Shown: one piece after another, positions 1 through 8,056 of the stretch
How the letters are laid out: the number at the start of each line of letters is the position of its first letter
Numbering within the stretch: the stretch's first letter is position 1
Position numbers and translations under genes: made by a program
Source of the DNA: Paramagnetospirillum marisnigri
GTDB lineage: Bacteria > Pseudomonadota > Alphaproteobacteria > Rhodospirillales > Magnetospirillaceae
Reading direction: 5' to 3'
NCBI RefSeq assembly: GCF_001650715.1
Contig: NZ_LWQT01000038.1
Coordinates: forward strand, 62,001-126,000
DNA length: 64,000 nucleotides
Notes under the pieces: model-generated
Seen by the model: the letters and a program-made list of their open reading frames with translations, nothing else
Databases searched by the model: none
Told to the model about the DNA's origin: nothing

Positions 1-2
1 TG

Positions 3-758
3 ACCTCGTCCACCAGCATGGGCGCCCCCTCGCTGGACACCGACATCGACGATGCCGAATGGACCCAGGAGTTGGGCACCGGCTCCGAGGACACCGCGAT
101 GAGGTTCGGCAAGCGCGAACTGAAGCCGACGCCCTTGGCCAAGCGGATCAAGATCAGCAAGAAGCTGATCAGGGTCGGCGCCCTGCCCATCGAGCAGATC
201 GTCATGCAGCGCCTGGCCTACAAGTTCGCCATCACCCAGGAAAAGGCGTTCCTGACCGGTTCCGGCTCTGGCCAGCCGCTGGGCGTTTTCACCGCCAGCA
301 ATGACGGCATCGGCACCGCCCGTGATGTCGCCACCGGCAACACCTCGACCGCCATCACCTTCGATGGCTTGATCGAGGCCAAGTTCGCGGTCAAATCGGC
401 CTATTGGACCAAGGCCGACTGGTTGTTTCACCGCGACGCGGTCAAGCAGATCACCAAAATCAAGGACGGAGACGGTCAGTATCTCTGGCGACAGTCGGTG
501 CGCGACGGCGAGCCCGACACACTGATGGGCCGTCCGCTGATGATCAGCGAATACGCGCCCAACACCTTCACCACCGGCCAGTATGTCGGCCTGTTCGGCG
601 ATTTCAGCCATTACTGGATTGCCGACGCACTCGACATGACCGTGCAGCGGCTCACCGAGCTGTATGCCGAAACCAATCAGGACGGCTTTATCGGCCGCCT
701 GGAATCGGACGGTGCCCCGGTGCTGGCCGAGGCTTTCGCCCGCGTCAAGCTGGGCTGA
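3..758 (+). CDS. Phage major capsid protein, HK97 family (5' end outside window)
   Basis: Major head protein of a tailed phage. The frame is open to the left edge, so the start codon lies outside; 251 residues are visible. HK97-type capsid proteins are usually near 400 residues, so what is missing should be the N-terminal scaffolding (delta) region and the first part of the fold. The visible part carries family hallmarks: a segment reading FLTGSGSGQPLGVF, the central shell domain, and a C-terminal stretch rich in Gly, Arg and Ala ending AFARVKLG. It is the first gene seen of the late operon and is followed after 11 bases by a small head gene. An internal ATG at 18 is not the true start, because the coding frame continues upstream of it. 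Confidence 0.9.
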   Translation, partial: TSSTSMGAPSLDTDIDDAEWTQELGTGSEDTAMRFGKRELKPTPLAKRIKISKKLIRVGALPIEQIVMQRLAYKFAITQEKAFLTGSGSGQPLGVFTASNDGIGTARDVATGNTSTAITFDGLIEAKFAVKSAYWTKADWLFHRDAVKQITKIKDGDGQYLWRQSVRDGEPDTLMGRPLMISEYAPNTFTTGQYVGLFGDFSHYWIADALDMTVQRLTELYAETNQDGFIGRLESDGAPVLAEAFARVKLG

Positions 759-769
759 GGAGAAACGAC

Positions 770-1213
770 ATGAACCCCTCTTTGCTCAAGGACGTGAAGA
801 TCACTCGCGTCACCAACGCGGTTACCGCCGGACAGGCCGCCACCGCTTCCGACATACTGGACATGAGCGGCTACGAAGGCGTGGTTTTTATAGCCGCCCT
901 GGGCGATGTCTCCGACACGTCCGTGGTCACCTTGACCGCCCAGCAGAACACCGCCAACTCGACATCGGGCATGGCGACCCTTTCGGGCTCGGCCACCTTC
1001 ACCGCGGGGGCGTCGGACGCCGATAACAAGCTGCTGGTGCTGGACGTCTACCGGCCCCGCGAACGCTATGTCCGCGCGGTCTTTACCTCCGCCACTGCCA
1101 ACGCGGTCAAGGATGGCGTCATCGCCATCCAGTACGGTCCCCGCGTGATGCCGGTGACCCAGGGCAGCACGGTCATCGACAGCGACACCCTGATCGAGCC
1201 CGCCGAGGCCTGA
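770..1213 (+). CDS. Small phage head protein of unknown function (possible decoration protein)
   Basis: A 147-residue protein starting at ATG 770, preceded by GAGGAGAAA, a strong ribosome binding site. It is rich in Thr, Ala, Val and Ser with an alternating beta-type pattern and no membrane segment. A longer open frame begins at 404, but it lies inside the capsid gene in another frame and is not the real start. The position directly after the major capsid gene suggests a head-associated structural protein such as a decoration protein. That is inference from gene order; I recognise no domain. Confidence 0.65.
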   Translation: MNPSLLKDVKITRVTNAVTAGQAATASDILDMSGYEGVVFIAALGDVSDTSVVTLTAQQNTANSTSGMATLSGSATFTAGASDADNKLLVLDVYRPRERYVRAVFTSATANAVKDGVIAIQYGPRVMPVTQGSTVIDSDTLIEPAEA

Positions 1214-1267
1214 TGAAACAGGGCCGGGGCATTACCCCCGGCCCACCTTTTCCAGAGGGATTTGACC

Positions 1268-1603
1268 ATGACCGACCCCACCTTTCAGCCGAAGGTCTAC
1301 AAGACCGATGGCGGCGACCGTCTGGTGATCACCAGCGGCGGCAGCATCGACATCGAGACCGGCGCCATCATCTCCGTCAACGGTACCCAGGGCGCCGCGC
1401 TGACGGCGCAGTTGACCACCATCACCCACACCGCCCCGGGAACCCCGGATTACGCGATCCAGAATCTGGTGCAGAACACCGGATTCGGCTTTGCCACCGC
1501 CGACGAGGGCAACACCCTGTTGAAGGTCGTCGCGAATCTCCAGACCCGTCTGGCCGAGGTCGAGGCCCGTCTGGAAGCGGTCGGCATGGTCGCCGCAAAC
1601 TGA
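1268..1603 (+). CDS. Hypothetical phage structural protein with C-terminal coiled coil
   Basis: A 111-residue protein. ATG 1268 is chosen over the in-frame TTG at 1262 because the AGAGGGA ribosome site lies about 7 bases upstream of the ATG. The N-terminal half has a short beta-like motif (GGDRLVITSGGSIDIETGA) of a kind seen in small proteins of phage head operons. The last 30 residues form a Leu/Val heptad pattern (LLKVVANLQTRLAEVEARL), probably a coiled coil for oligomerisation. It lies between the capsid and connector genes, so a head-associated role is likely, but the function is unknown. Confidence 0.6.
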   Translation: MTDPTFQPKVYKTDGGDRLVITSGGSIDIETGAIISVNGTQGAALTAQLTTITHTAPGTPDYAIQNLVQNTGFGFATADEGNTLLKVVANLQTRLAEVEARLEAVGMVAAN

Positions 1604-1616
1604 ATGGGAGAGTGAC

Positions 1617-1829
1617 ATGAAGATCAGGCTCAAGACCACCATGGCCGGCCCGGATGGGTCATTCCAGCCCGGACAGATCGTCGATTTCGAGCGCGGCCGC
1701 GCCTACGCCTTAATCGAGGGCGGCTATGCCGAGCAGATCGGCGGCGAGGAGCCGGTGTCGGAGCCGGAAGTCGCCACCCTGCCCCAGCCGAAGACGGCGA
1801 TCATCAAGACCGGCAAGGCCCGCAGGTAG
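1617..1829 (+). CDS. Small hypothetical phage head-region protein
   Basis: A 70-residue protein starting at ATG 1617 after GGGAGAGTGAC. The N-terminus resembles short SH3-like phage head-operon proteins: it reads as a basic beta strand, then GQIVDFERGRAYALIEGGYAE, a pattern often found between capsid and connector genes. The C-terminal third is acidic/proline-rich, then basic. It sits 3 bases before the connector gene and is clearly in the same operon. Its function is not known. Confidence 0.6.
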   Translation: MKIRLKTTMAGPDGSFQPGQIVDFERGRAYALIEGGYAEQIGGEEPVSEPEVATLPQPKTAIIKTGKARR

Positions 1830-1832
1830 ATC

Positions 1833-2411
1833 ATGCCCATCCCCGTCCTGGTCACCGCGCCGACCGTCGAGCCTATCACGCTTGGCGAGGCCAAGGCCCA
1901 TCTGCGCGTTGACGGGTCCGACGACGATACCTTGATCTCCAGCCTGATCGCGGCGGCCCGGCGGCACGTGGAGGATTTGACCGGCCGCGCCCTGATCACG
2001 CAGTCGTGGCAATTGTCCTGGGACGACCGCTTCCCCGATGATTTCCGCCTGCCCAAGGGACGGCTTCAGGCGGTTGACGGAATCACCTATGTGGACGGGT
2101 CGGGCGCCACCATCACCCTTGACCAGGCGGCCTATGTGGTCGATGCCGAATCCGAGCCCGGCCGGGTCACTCCGGCCTGGGGGGCGTCCTGGCCCGCCAC
2201 CCGTTGCCAGCCGGTGGCTGTCACCGTGGATTGGACCTGCGGCTACGGCGACGCCGCCGGTGATGTCCCGGCCCCGATCCGTGCCGCCATGCTGCTGCTA
2301 ATCGGAACCCTCTACCGCGACCGTGAAACCGTCAATATCGGCAACGTCGTCAATGACCTGCCGACATTCGGCCTTCTGCTGTCGCCCTACCGCCTCTGGA
2401 GCTTCGGCTGA
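1833..2411 (+). CDS. Phage head-tail connector protein (phiE125 gp8 / HK97 gp6-like)
   Basis: A 192-residue adaptor expected to form a ring under the portal and join the head to the neck. The N-terminal motif is typical of the family: EPITLGEAKAHLRVDG followed by DDDTLISSLIAAARRHVEDLTGRAL, a helical bundle. The C-terminal half contains WTCGYGDAAGDVPAPIRAAMLLLIGTLY, again characteristic. The start ATG follows the previous stop after 3 bases, and its stop overlaps the next start as TGATG, which indicates translational coupling. Size and position next to the head-closure gene agree with the family. Confidence 0.85.
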   Translation: MPIPVLVTAPTVEPITLGEAKAHLRVDGSDDDTLISSLIAAARRHVEDLTGRALITQSWQLSWDDRFPDDFRLPKGRLQAVDGITYVDGSGATITLDQAAYVVDAESEPGRVTPAWGASWPATRCQPVAVTVDWTCGYGDAAGDVPAPIRAAMLLLIGTLYRDRETVNIGNVVNDLPTFGLLLSPYRLWSFG

Positions 2412-2725
2412 TGGATGCCGGGCGTCTTGACCGCCGTGTCACCATCCAGGCGCTGACGACATCCTCCGACGCCTTGGGGGGCGTTACCGAGACATGGGCC
2501 GATCTTGCCACCGTCTGGGCGCAATTCCTGCCCGGCGCCGGAAAGGAGGCCTACAGCGCCGCCGCCGTGCATGCCGAGGCCCAGGCACGGTTTCGCATCC
2601 GTTGGCGCTCTGACGTGACGACGGTTCACCGGGTCATCTATGACGGCAAGGCCTGGGATATCCTCGCTGTCGATGAGATCGGCCGACGCGAAGGCCTGGA
2701 ACTCAAGGTCAAGGCGGTGCAGTGA
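2411..2725 (+). CDS. Phage head closure protein (SPP1 gp16 / head-tail adaptor family)
   Basis: A 104-residue neck protein that, in its family, stoppers the packaged head and connects it to the tail. The N-terminus reads AGRLDRRVTIQ, the standard opening of head-tail adaptor proteins, followed by a GGVTETWADLATVWAQF segment and a C-terminal IYDGKAWDIL strand, both family-typical. The gene overlaps the connector at its start and the next gene at its end (TGATG), so the neck genes are coupled. Confidence 0.88.
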   Translation: MDAGRLDRRVTIQALTTSSDALGGVTETWADLATVWAQFLPGAGKEAYSAAAVHAEAQARFRIRWRSDVTTVHRVIYDGKAWDILAVDEIGRREGLELKVKAVQ

Positions 2726-3222
2726 TGGCGACCACCACCCTGTCGCGGGTTACCGGCTTGGCCGAGGCACGCAAGGCGCTCCGTCAGCTACCTGTCAATG
2801 TCGAGCGCAAGGTGCTTCGGGCCGCAACCAGATCAGGGGCTATGGTGATGCGCTCAGCCGTCAAGGCGGCTGCACCCGTCGGCGACGAACCGTCGAAGAT
2901 GTCGGCACAGTACGGGTCGCTCCGCGACAATATTCGGGTCATCCGGCTAAAACTCAATATCCCAAAGGGCTCGGCAATGTACCGTGTGGATACTGGCGAT
3001 GCATTTTGGGGCTATTTCATGGAGTTCGGCACAGGAATGCATTACACGGCCGGGCCAGGCCGATCAAAAGGCGCCAATGCTCGCACGCAACTTGCCGCCC
3101 GCCCTTGGTTCCGCCCCGCCGTGGATGGTGCCTTTGCCAAGGCGGTGAGCAAGATGAAGGAGCAACTTGCATCCGGCATTGCTCGCGAGGCTGAGAAGCT
3201 GGGAAGGGCGCAGAAGAAATGA
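2725..3222 (+). CDS. HK97 gp10-family phage neck/tail protein
   Basis: A 165-residue protein from ATG 2725 (an in-frame GTG lies one codon upstream). It contains the gp10-family pattern: an N-terminal LAEARKALRQLPVNVERKVLRAA segment, a central AVKAAAPVG region followed by a LRDNIRV strand, and a C-terminal RPWFRPAVDGAF motif. The family joins neck and tail in HK97-like phages. Base use is slightly more AT-rich around 2,930-3,010 than in its neighbours. It overlaps the next gene by 4 bases. Confidence 0.85.
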   Translation: MATTTLSRVTGLAEARKALRQLPVNVERKVLRAATRSGAMVMRSAVKAAAPVGDEPSKMSAQYGSLRDNIRVIRLKLNIPKGSAMYRVDTGDAFWGYFMEFGTGMHYTAGPGRSKGANARTQLAARPWFRPAVDGAFAKAVSKMKEQLASGIAREAEKLGRAQKK

Positions 3223-3623
3223 GCGAAACCGCCATCCTCGCGCTGCTGAAGGCATCATCCGCCGTTACCGCCCTGGTGGGCTCTGGGTCGAGCGCCCGAA
3301 TTTACGCTATGACCGCGCCGCAGCGGGTGACGGCGCCCTTTGTCACCTTTCAGCGCATCAGCGGCACCCGTTGGCGCACCATCACCGGCCCCACCGGCAT
3401 GGCGCAACCGCGCATCCAGATTGACGCCTACGCAACCACCTATGCCGGGGCAAAGGCGCTGGCCACCACCATCAGGCAGGCCATTGATGGATATCGCGGC
3501 GCCATCGGTGGCGTCCGTGTCGGCGGAATCGCCCTGGTGTCGGATCAAGACCTCTATGAGGGCGACGTAAACCCGGCCCTGTACCGGGTCAGCATGGATT
3601 TCATGGTTACCCACGACGAATAA
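3219..3623 (+). CDS. Tail completion protein, DUF3168 family
   Basis: A 134-residue protein, ATG overlapping the previous stop. It matches DUF3168 proteins in length and pattern: ALLKASSAVTALVGSGSSARIYAMTAPQ at the N-terminus, a central PFVTFQRISGT strand, RIQIDAYATTYAGAKALATTIRQAI in the middle, and a C-terminal SMDFMVTH strand. In its family it caps the tail end that joins the head. It is the last gene before a hairpin terminator that separates the head/neck genes from the tail genes. Confidence 0.85.
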   Translation: MSETAILALLKASSAVTALVGSGSSARIYAMTAPQRVTAPFVTFQRISGTRWRTITGPTGMAQPRIQIDAYATTYAGAKALATTIRQAIDGYRGAIGGVRVGGIALVSDQDLYEGDVNPALYRVSMDFMVTHDE

Positions 3624-3664
3624 CAGAACCTGCAAGATTCCCCCGCAGGTTCACCTTCCACCAC

Positions 3665-3687
3665 AAGCCGCCGTATGGCGGCTTTTT
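3665..3687 (+). terminator. Rho-independent terminator-like hairpin between head and tail genes
   Basis: A perfect 8-bp stem AAGCCGCC / GGCGGCTT with a GTAT loop, running directly into a T tract. It lies in the 81-base gap after the DUF3168 gene and just before the ribosome site of the tail tube gene. It may attenuate rather than stop late transcription, since the tail genes have no obvious separate promoter. Confidence 0.7.
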
Positions 3688-3704
3688 CCATGGAGAAAGC
3701 CACG

Positions 3705-4358
3705 ATGGCCATCGAAACCCAGGGCACCAAGCTCGGCATCCAGTCCTCCACCGGCAGCGTGTCGGTGACCTTCAACGCCACCACCCACAAGATCATCCGG
3801 GCCGCTGGCGACTGGACCGCCACCTTCGCTGTCGGCGATATTGTCACCACCAGCGATACCGACAATCCCGGTCCGTTCTTCATTTCGGCGCTGACCGCCA
3901 CCGACATGACGGTGACCGGCAATGCCGAGGGCACCGTCGATGCCGACATGACCACCGACGCGGTGGCGGCGTCCTTCACCGTCACCGGCTACAAGCCGAT
4001 TGGAGAAATCACCGACTTCTCTGGCCCCGGCGGTTCGGCGGCGGTGATCAACGCCTCCAGTCTGGATTCCATCCGACAGGAAAAGTTGATGGGCTTGCCC
4101 GACGAGGGCCAGATCAGCTTCAGCCTGAACTTCGTTCCCGGCAATGCCGGACAGGTGGCGTTCCGCGCCGCCCGGGCCAGCCGGGCCGAGACCAATTTCG
4201 CCCTGGTGTTCTCCGACGCCAGCGCCACGGCCCCGGCGACCAATGCGACCTTCGCTGGGTTCGCGCTGGAATTCAGCGTGGCGGGTGCGGTTGACGATAA
4301 GGTGTCGGGCTCGGCGACCATCGAGATCACCGGCGCCGTGACCTGGTCGGACGAATGA
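3705..4358 (+). CDS. Phage major tail (tube) protein
   Basis: A 217-residue protein. ATG 3705 is preferred because GGAGAAA lies 9 bases upstream; an in-frame ATG at 3675 falls inside the terminator hairpin. The sequence MAIETQGTKLGIQSSTG, then IGEITDFSGPGGSAAVINASSLDS, then EGQISFSLNFVPG, fits the tail tube proteins of siphoviruses (TIGR02126-like or gpV-like). It is Thr/Ala/Ser-rich and beta-structured with no membrane segment. Its position between tail completion and the tail assembly chaperone supports the call. Confidence 0.82.
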   Translation: MAIETQGTKLGIQSSTGSVSVTFNATTHKIIRAAGDWTATFAVGDIVTTSDTDNPGPFFISALTATDMTVTGNAEGTVDADMTTDAVAASFTVTGYKPIGEITDFSGPGGSAAVINASSLDSIRQEKLMGLPDEGQISFSLNFVPGNAGQVAFRAARASRAETNFALVFSDASATAPATNATFAGFALEFSVAGAVDDKVSGSATIEITGAVTWSDE

Positions 4359-4741
4359 TGGTGGCGAACCCGTATACCGGAGACGCGCCCATCACCGTGG
4401 ACGGCCAGCGGTTGACGCTGTGCTTCGATTGGGCGGCTCTGGCTCGCATCCGGTCCGAACTCGGGGCCGAAGGCCAGGCCATGGCGCTATCCGGCGATCT
4501 TGCCGCCCTGGCCGACATGGTGGCCATCGGCCTGTCGCGCCATCACCCCGATTGGGATGACCAACGCGTCTTTGCCGCCTCGCCGCCGGTCAATCCGTCC
4601 GTCGATGCCGTTCAGGCCGCCCTGGTTGCCGCCTATTTCGGCCCCCAGGGCGCTCCGAAGGAGCCCGAACCGGCAAACCCTCCGATGCCGCCACAGACCC
4701 GATTGAGTCGGCTCTGGCGGCGGCTCACCGGGCGCGGGTAG
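4355..4741 (+). CDS. Tail assembly chaperone, short (zero-frame) form
   Basis: A 128-residue protein starting at ATG 4355, overlapping the tail tube stop. The N-terminal region (ITVDGQRLTLCFDWAALARI, then ALSGDLAALADMVAIGL) resembles the GTA gp10-like chaperones found between tube and tape measure genes. The last 20 residues (PPMPPQTRLSRLWRRLTGRG) are basic and look like the normal stop product. A slippery site at codons 108-109 would let some ribosomes move to the -1 frame and make a longer protein of about 212 residues. The paired short and long forms are typical of siphophage tail chaperones (lambda gpG/gpGT). Confidence 0.8.
   Translation: MMVANPYTGDAPITVDGQRLTLCFDWAALARIRSELGAEGQAMALSGDLAALADMVAIGLSRHHPDWDDQRVFAASPPVNPSVDAVQAALVAAYFGPQGAPKEPEPANPPMPPQTRLSRLWRRLTGRG
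4675..4721 (+). promoter_or_regulatory. Candidate programmed -1 frameshift site (slippery heptamer plus hairpin)
   Basis: The heptamer A AAC CCT at 4675-4681 is in the zero frame of the chaperone gene and fits the X XXY YYZ rule. After a 5-base spacer comes a perfect 7-bp GC-rich stem, GCCGCCA (4687-4693) with TGGCGGC (4715-4721). Its 21-base loop holds a further small CCGA/TCGG hairpin. Spacing and layout match known -1 frameshift signals. The -1 frame downstream is long and protein-like. Confidence 0.65.
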
Positions 4742-4992
4742 CACCGTCGGAATTCTGGCGGATGACGCCCTATGTCCTGGGCGTCCTGGCCAAGGCCGAG
4801 GCCGATGATCGGCGGGGCAGGCAAGACCAGATGGCTTGGCATGCTTGGCATTCCGCCGCGTTTCAGCGGTGCAAGAAAATGCCGACGCTGAAGGAAGTCA
4901 TGGGACAGAAGGCGCAGGGGCAAGGCGTTGAAGCGCGGCTGAAGGCCACGCTGAAGACCGCGTTCCCCATCAAGCGAAGGGCCGAACGATGA
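4681..4992 (+). CDS. C-terminal extension of tail assembly chaperone, reached by -1 frameshift
   Basis: This frame is open from 4681 and encodes about 103 residues: SDAATDPIESALAAAHRARV, then APSEFWRMTPYVLG, then an acidic/basic helical segment. The FWRMTP core resembles the small TIGR02216 (rcc01693-type) tail proteins of gene transfer agents. The first in-frame ATG is at 4762, which would cut off the APSEFWR part of that motif and has no convincing ribosome site, so translation as a frameshift extension of the upstream gene is more likely. The extension ends 4 bases into the tape measure gene, which it would help to fold. Confidence 0.72.
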   Translation, partial: SDAATDPIESALAAAHRARVAPSEFWRMTPYVLGVLAKAEADDRRGRQDQMAWHAWHSAAFQRCKKMPTLKEVMGQKAQGQGVEARLKATLKTAFPIKRRAER

Positions 4993-7178
4993 GCACCATT
5001 GCAAAAGTCGCCGTCGATCTTGAGGCGAACAGCGCGAAGTTCATGTCGAACCTCACCCGCGCCGACGCCGCCTTGGCGGCCAGCGGTCGGAAGTGGGAGC
5101 GCGACCTCGCCGCCATTGACGCGAAATTCGCTTCGCTAGGGCGCACGGTTGGAACTGTGTTCGCTGGCCTGTCTGGCGGGGTTACGGTTGGGGCGCTTTA
5201 TGCGGTCAACGCCGAATTCCAGAAGCTCGGCGCCAGCCTGAAGACGGTAACCGGGTCCAGCGATGCCGCCAAAGCCGCCCTCGGATCGTTGGAGAAGTTC
5301 GCGTCCGAGACGCCGTACCAGTTGACCGAGGTCACCGACGCCTTCATCAAGCTGAAAGCCATGGGGCTTGATCCGTCAATGGATGCGCTGCGGGCTTATG
5401 GCAATACCGCATCCGCCATGAGTAAGCCGCTCAACCAGATGATCGAGGCGGTCGCCGACGCCGCAACTGGCGAGTTCGAGCGCCTCAAGGAATTTGGGAT
5501 CAGGGCCAGTTCCGAGGGTGACAAGGTCAAATTCACCTTTCGGGGCGTGACGACGACGGTCCGGAAGAATGCCGCCGAAATCGAAAGCTACCTTCGCGGC
5601 CTGGGTGAGGTGGAATTCGCCGGAGCCATGGCCGAGCAGATGGCGACCCTAGGGGGACAAACCTCGAACCTCAAGGATCAGTTCGAAGCCTTGATGCGGG
5701 CCTTCGGAGAGGTCGGCGGCAACGATATCATGTCGGCTGCCATCACCGGTTTGACCGATACAATCGCCATGGCGGCCAAGGGTGTCGATGTCCTGGCCGC
5801 TGCCTTTGGCCGTCTCAACCGAACCTCGGATGAGGCCTTGTCCGCCAATAAGGCGCGTCTGGAGGAATGGATCGCCACGCTCGAAAGCATTCGCGACCGC
5901 ATTCCGAAATTTCTGCGGCCGTCGGATGGATCTGATCCGCTGTTGGACGGTTACATCAAGGGGCGAAAGGAGAAGCTGGCGGGCCTGAATGCGGAAAAGG
6001 ACCGGCGAGACATTGCCGCCATTCCGCGCCCCGAGCCACGGCCGACTCCCGCCGGTCCATCCGATGAGGAGGTGAAGAAGGCCGAAGCTATCAAAAAGCA
6101 GATCGCGGCGCTCCAGTTCCAGGAGGCGCAGCTTTCGCGGACGGGTCGGGAGCAGGCGATTTATGCAGCCCTCCAGACCGCCGGGGCGGATGCCACCGCC
6201 CGGCAGAAGGAACAGATCATCGCTGCAGCCGGAAGTCTTTATGACGCCACCCAGGCGGTAGCCGCGGCCAAGGAAGCCCAAGACCGCTTGAACCAGTCCG
6301 AAGCGGAAGCCTGGGACATGGCCATGCAGCAGACAGAGGCGCGGGATCGGATCGCCGCTGGCATGGAGCAGGAGATCGCCGACAACGCCAAACTTCTTGC
6401 CGCCCTCCAGGTGTCTGAGGCCGAGTATGAGCGGGTCGCCGCCATGCTGGAATTGATCAATCAGTACCGGGCGGCTGGCGTCCAGATGTCGGCCGATGAG
6501 ATCGCTGCCGCCGAGGAAACCGCCAAGAAGCTGGGCGAGCAGCGTGTCCAGATGGACGGTCTCAAGGACAAGATCGAAAGCACCAAGAAGCTTGGCGCCG
6601 ATCTTGGGATGACGTTCTCCAGCGCCTTTGAGGACGCCATCGTATCGGCAAAGTCGTTCTCAGAAGTATTGCAGGGACTTGCCCAGGATATCCTCCGCCT
6701 GATGATCCGGTCGCAGATCACGCAGCCTCTGGCCGCCGCCGCTCAACCGTTTTTTTCCAGCCTTCTCGGATCGATCACCAGCGGACTCGGTTTCGCCTCC
6801 GGAACCTCCAGCGCTCCGCCCGGCATGGCCTGGGTGGGAGAGCGCGGTCCTGAGCTGATCAACTTCCGGGGCGGCGAGCAGGTCTATCCTGCCATGCTGT
6901 CAAAACAGATCGCCTCCGCCTATTCCGGCCTGCCCGGGTATGCCGATGGCGCATTCTCCTTAATCGACGGCGGCCCGGTCGGCGGCGACGTGAAGGTCAA
7001 CATCATCAACAACGCGGGGGACGATGTCTCAGCCCAGCGCCGCACGGCTGGCGGCGGCATGGAGATTGACGTGATGATCGATCAGGCGGTGTCGAAAAAG
7101 CTCGGCCAGCGCGGCGGCCAGAGCAATAAGGCCATGCGCCAGACCTTCGGCGCCCGCGAGCAGTTGGTGCAGCGATGA
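4989..7178 (+). CDS. Tail tape measure protein
   Basis: A 729-residue protein that sets tail length and is the largest tail gene after the hub. Residues about 60-250 match the tape-measure domain (TIGR02675 type): EFQKLGASLKTVTGSSDAAKAALG, then FASETPYQLTEVTDAFIKLKAMGL, then AADAATGEFERLKEFGI-like spacing. Residues about 350-540 are Ala/Glu/Lys/Gln-rich coiled coil. The C-terminus has the lambda gpH-like segment with FSSAFEDAIVSAKSFSEVLQGL, then APPGMAWVGERGPELINF. At roughly 0.15 nm per residue the tail would be near 110 nm, an inference. The start overlaps the chaperone extension and the stop overlaps the next gene. Confidence 0.93.
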   Translation: MSTIAKVAVDLEANSAKFMSNLTRADAALAASGRKWERDLAAIDAKFASLGRTVGTVFAGLSGGVTVGALYAVNAEFQKLGASLKTVTGSSDAAKAALGSLEKFASETPYQLTEVTDAFIKLKAMGLDPSMDALRAYGNTASAMSKPLNQMIEAVADAATGEFERLKEFGIRASSEGDKVKFTFRGVTTTVRKNAAEIESYLRGLGEVEFAGAMAEQMATLGGQTSNLKDQFEALMRAFGEVGGNDIMSAAITGLTDTIAMAAKGVDVLAAAFGRLNRTSDEALSANKARLEEWIATLESIRDRIPKFLRPSDGSDPLLDGYIKGRKEKLAGLNAEKDRRDIAAIPRPEPRPTPAGPSDEEVKKAEAIKKQIAALQFQEAQLSRTGREQAIYAALQTAGADATARQKEQIIAAAGSLYDATQAVAAAKEAQDRLNQSEAEAWDMAMQQTEARDRIAAGMEQEIADNAKLLAALQVSEAEYERVAAMLELINQYRAAGVQMSADEIAAAEETAKKLGEQRVQMDGLKDKIESTKKLGADLGMTFSSAFEDAIVSAKSFSEVLQGLAQDILRLMIRSQITQPLAAAAQPFFSSLLGSITSGLGFASGTSSAPPGMAWVGERGPELINFRGGEQVYPAMLSKQIASAYSGLPGYADGAFSLIDGGPVGGDVKVNIINNAGDDVSAQRRTAGGGMEIDVMIDQAVSKKLGQRGGQSNKAMRQTFGAREQLVQR

Positions 7179-7531
7179 CCATTCCTGCTTGGCCCGCCAC
7201 CCTGCCCCAGGCGCTGCAGATCAGCGGCTACAGCGAGGCTCCGCCGGACGTTGCCATCGCGTCTCAGCCGGATATTGGCGTGGCCAAGCTGCGGCGGCGG
7301 TCATCTAACGGTCCGCGTCCGGTGCGCGGCAACATGACTCTGACCAGCGCCCAGGTCGATACGCTGCTGGATTTCTACGAGGCCGACCTGATGGGCGGCA
7401 CCCTGCGGTTTTCTTGGCGCAAGCCTCGTGATCCGCTGACATCCGCCGAATACCGCTTCGTCACCCGACCCGAGCCCCAGGGCGGCGACGGGGTGTTCTC
7501 CGTCACTCTCGACCTCGAGATGTTGCCCTAG
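7175..7531 (+). CDS. Phage tail-tip protein of unknown fold (lambda gpM position)
   Basis: A 118-residue protein directly after the tape measure, with overlapping start. The pattern IPAWPATLPQALQISGYSEAPPD, then KLRRRSSNGPRPVRGNMTL, then LLDFYEADLMGGTLRFSW and a C-terminal FSVTLDLEMLP strand is common among small proteins at this position in alphaproteobacterial prophages. Gene order corresponds to lambda gpM, a tail-tip component. I have no firm family name for it. Confidence 0.7.
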   Translation: MTIPAWPATLPQALQISGYSEAPPDVAIASQPDIGVAKLRRRSSNGPRPVRGNMTLTSAQVDTLLDFYEADLMGGTLRFSWRKPRDPLTSAEYRFVTRPEPQGGDGVFSVTLDLEMLP

Positions 7532-7533
7532 CC

Positions 7534-8049
7534 ATGCCTCGCACCACTCTGACCACGGCCTTTCTGCGCGGCGCGTTCGCCCAGGAAACCGGCGTCTGCC
7601 CGGTGTTTCTGGTCACGATCACCCATCCTGGCCTGGATGCGCCCATCTATGTGTCATCCGATCCGACCCAGCGCCTGGACGATTCCAGCCCGACGGATAT
7701 CGTTTACGGCACCATCTCGCGCGGCACCGAGTATGTCTTTTACCCCTTCACCCTGACCCTCCCGAGCGATGAGGACGAGGGGCCGGGGAACATGGTCCTC
7801 CAGATCGACAACGTGCGCCGCCAGTTGACTGCCACCATCCGCAGCATCGTCGGCCCGCCCACCATCACCACCGAAATCGTCCTGTCCGAAAGCCCCGATG
7901 ATGTCGAGGCGACATGGCCTGACTTCCTGCTGGTCAACGTCTCGGTGGATGCTTCGACGATCCAGGGGACGCTGATGCTTGAGACCCTGGTGCGTGAGCC
8001 GTTCCCAGGCCTGTCTTTCACCCCCGGTTATTTCCCTGCCCTGTTCTGA
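7534..8049 (+). CDS. DUF1833 family phage tail-tip protein
   Basis: A 171-residue protein two bases after the previous stop. It fits DUF1833: an N-terminal TAFLRGAFAQETG, then VFLVTITHPGLDAPIYVSSDPT, a central FTLTLPSDEDEGPGNMVLQIDNVRRQL, and a C-terminal LSFTPGYFPALF, which is nearly diagnostic. In prophages of this type it sits between the gpM-like and NlpC/P60 genes and is presumed to be part of the baseplate or tail tip, at the place of lambda gpL. Confidence 0.85.
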   Translation: MPRTTLTTAFLRGAFAQETGVCPVFLVTITHPGLDAPIYVSSDPTQRLDDSSPTDIVYGTISRGTEYVFYPFTLTLPSDEDEGPGNMVLQIDNVRRQLTATIRSIVGPPTITTEIVLSESPDDVEATWPDFLLVNVSVDASTIQGTLMLETLVREPFPGLSFTPGYFPALF

Positions 8050-8056
8050 GGTCGCC

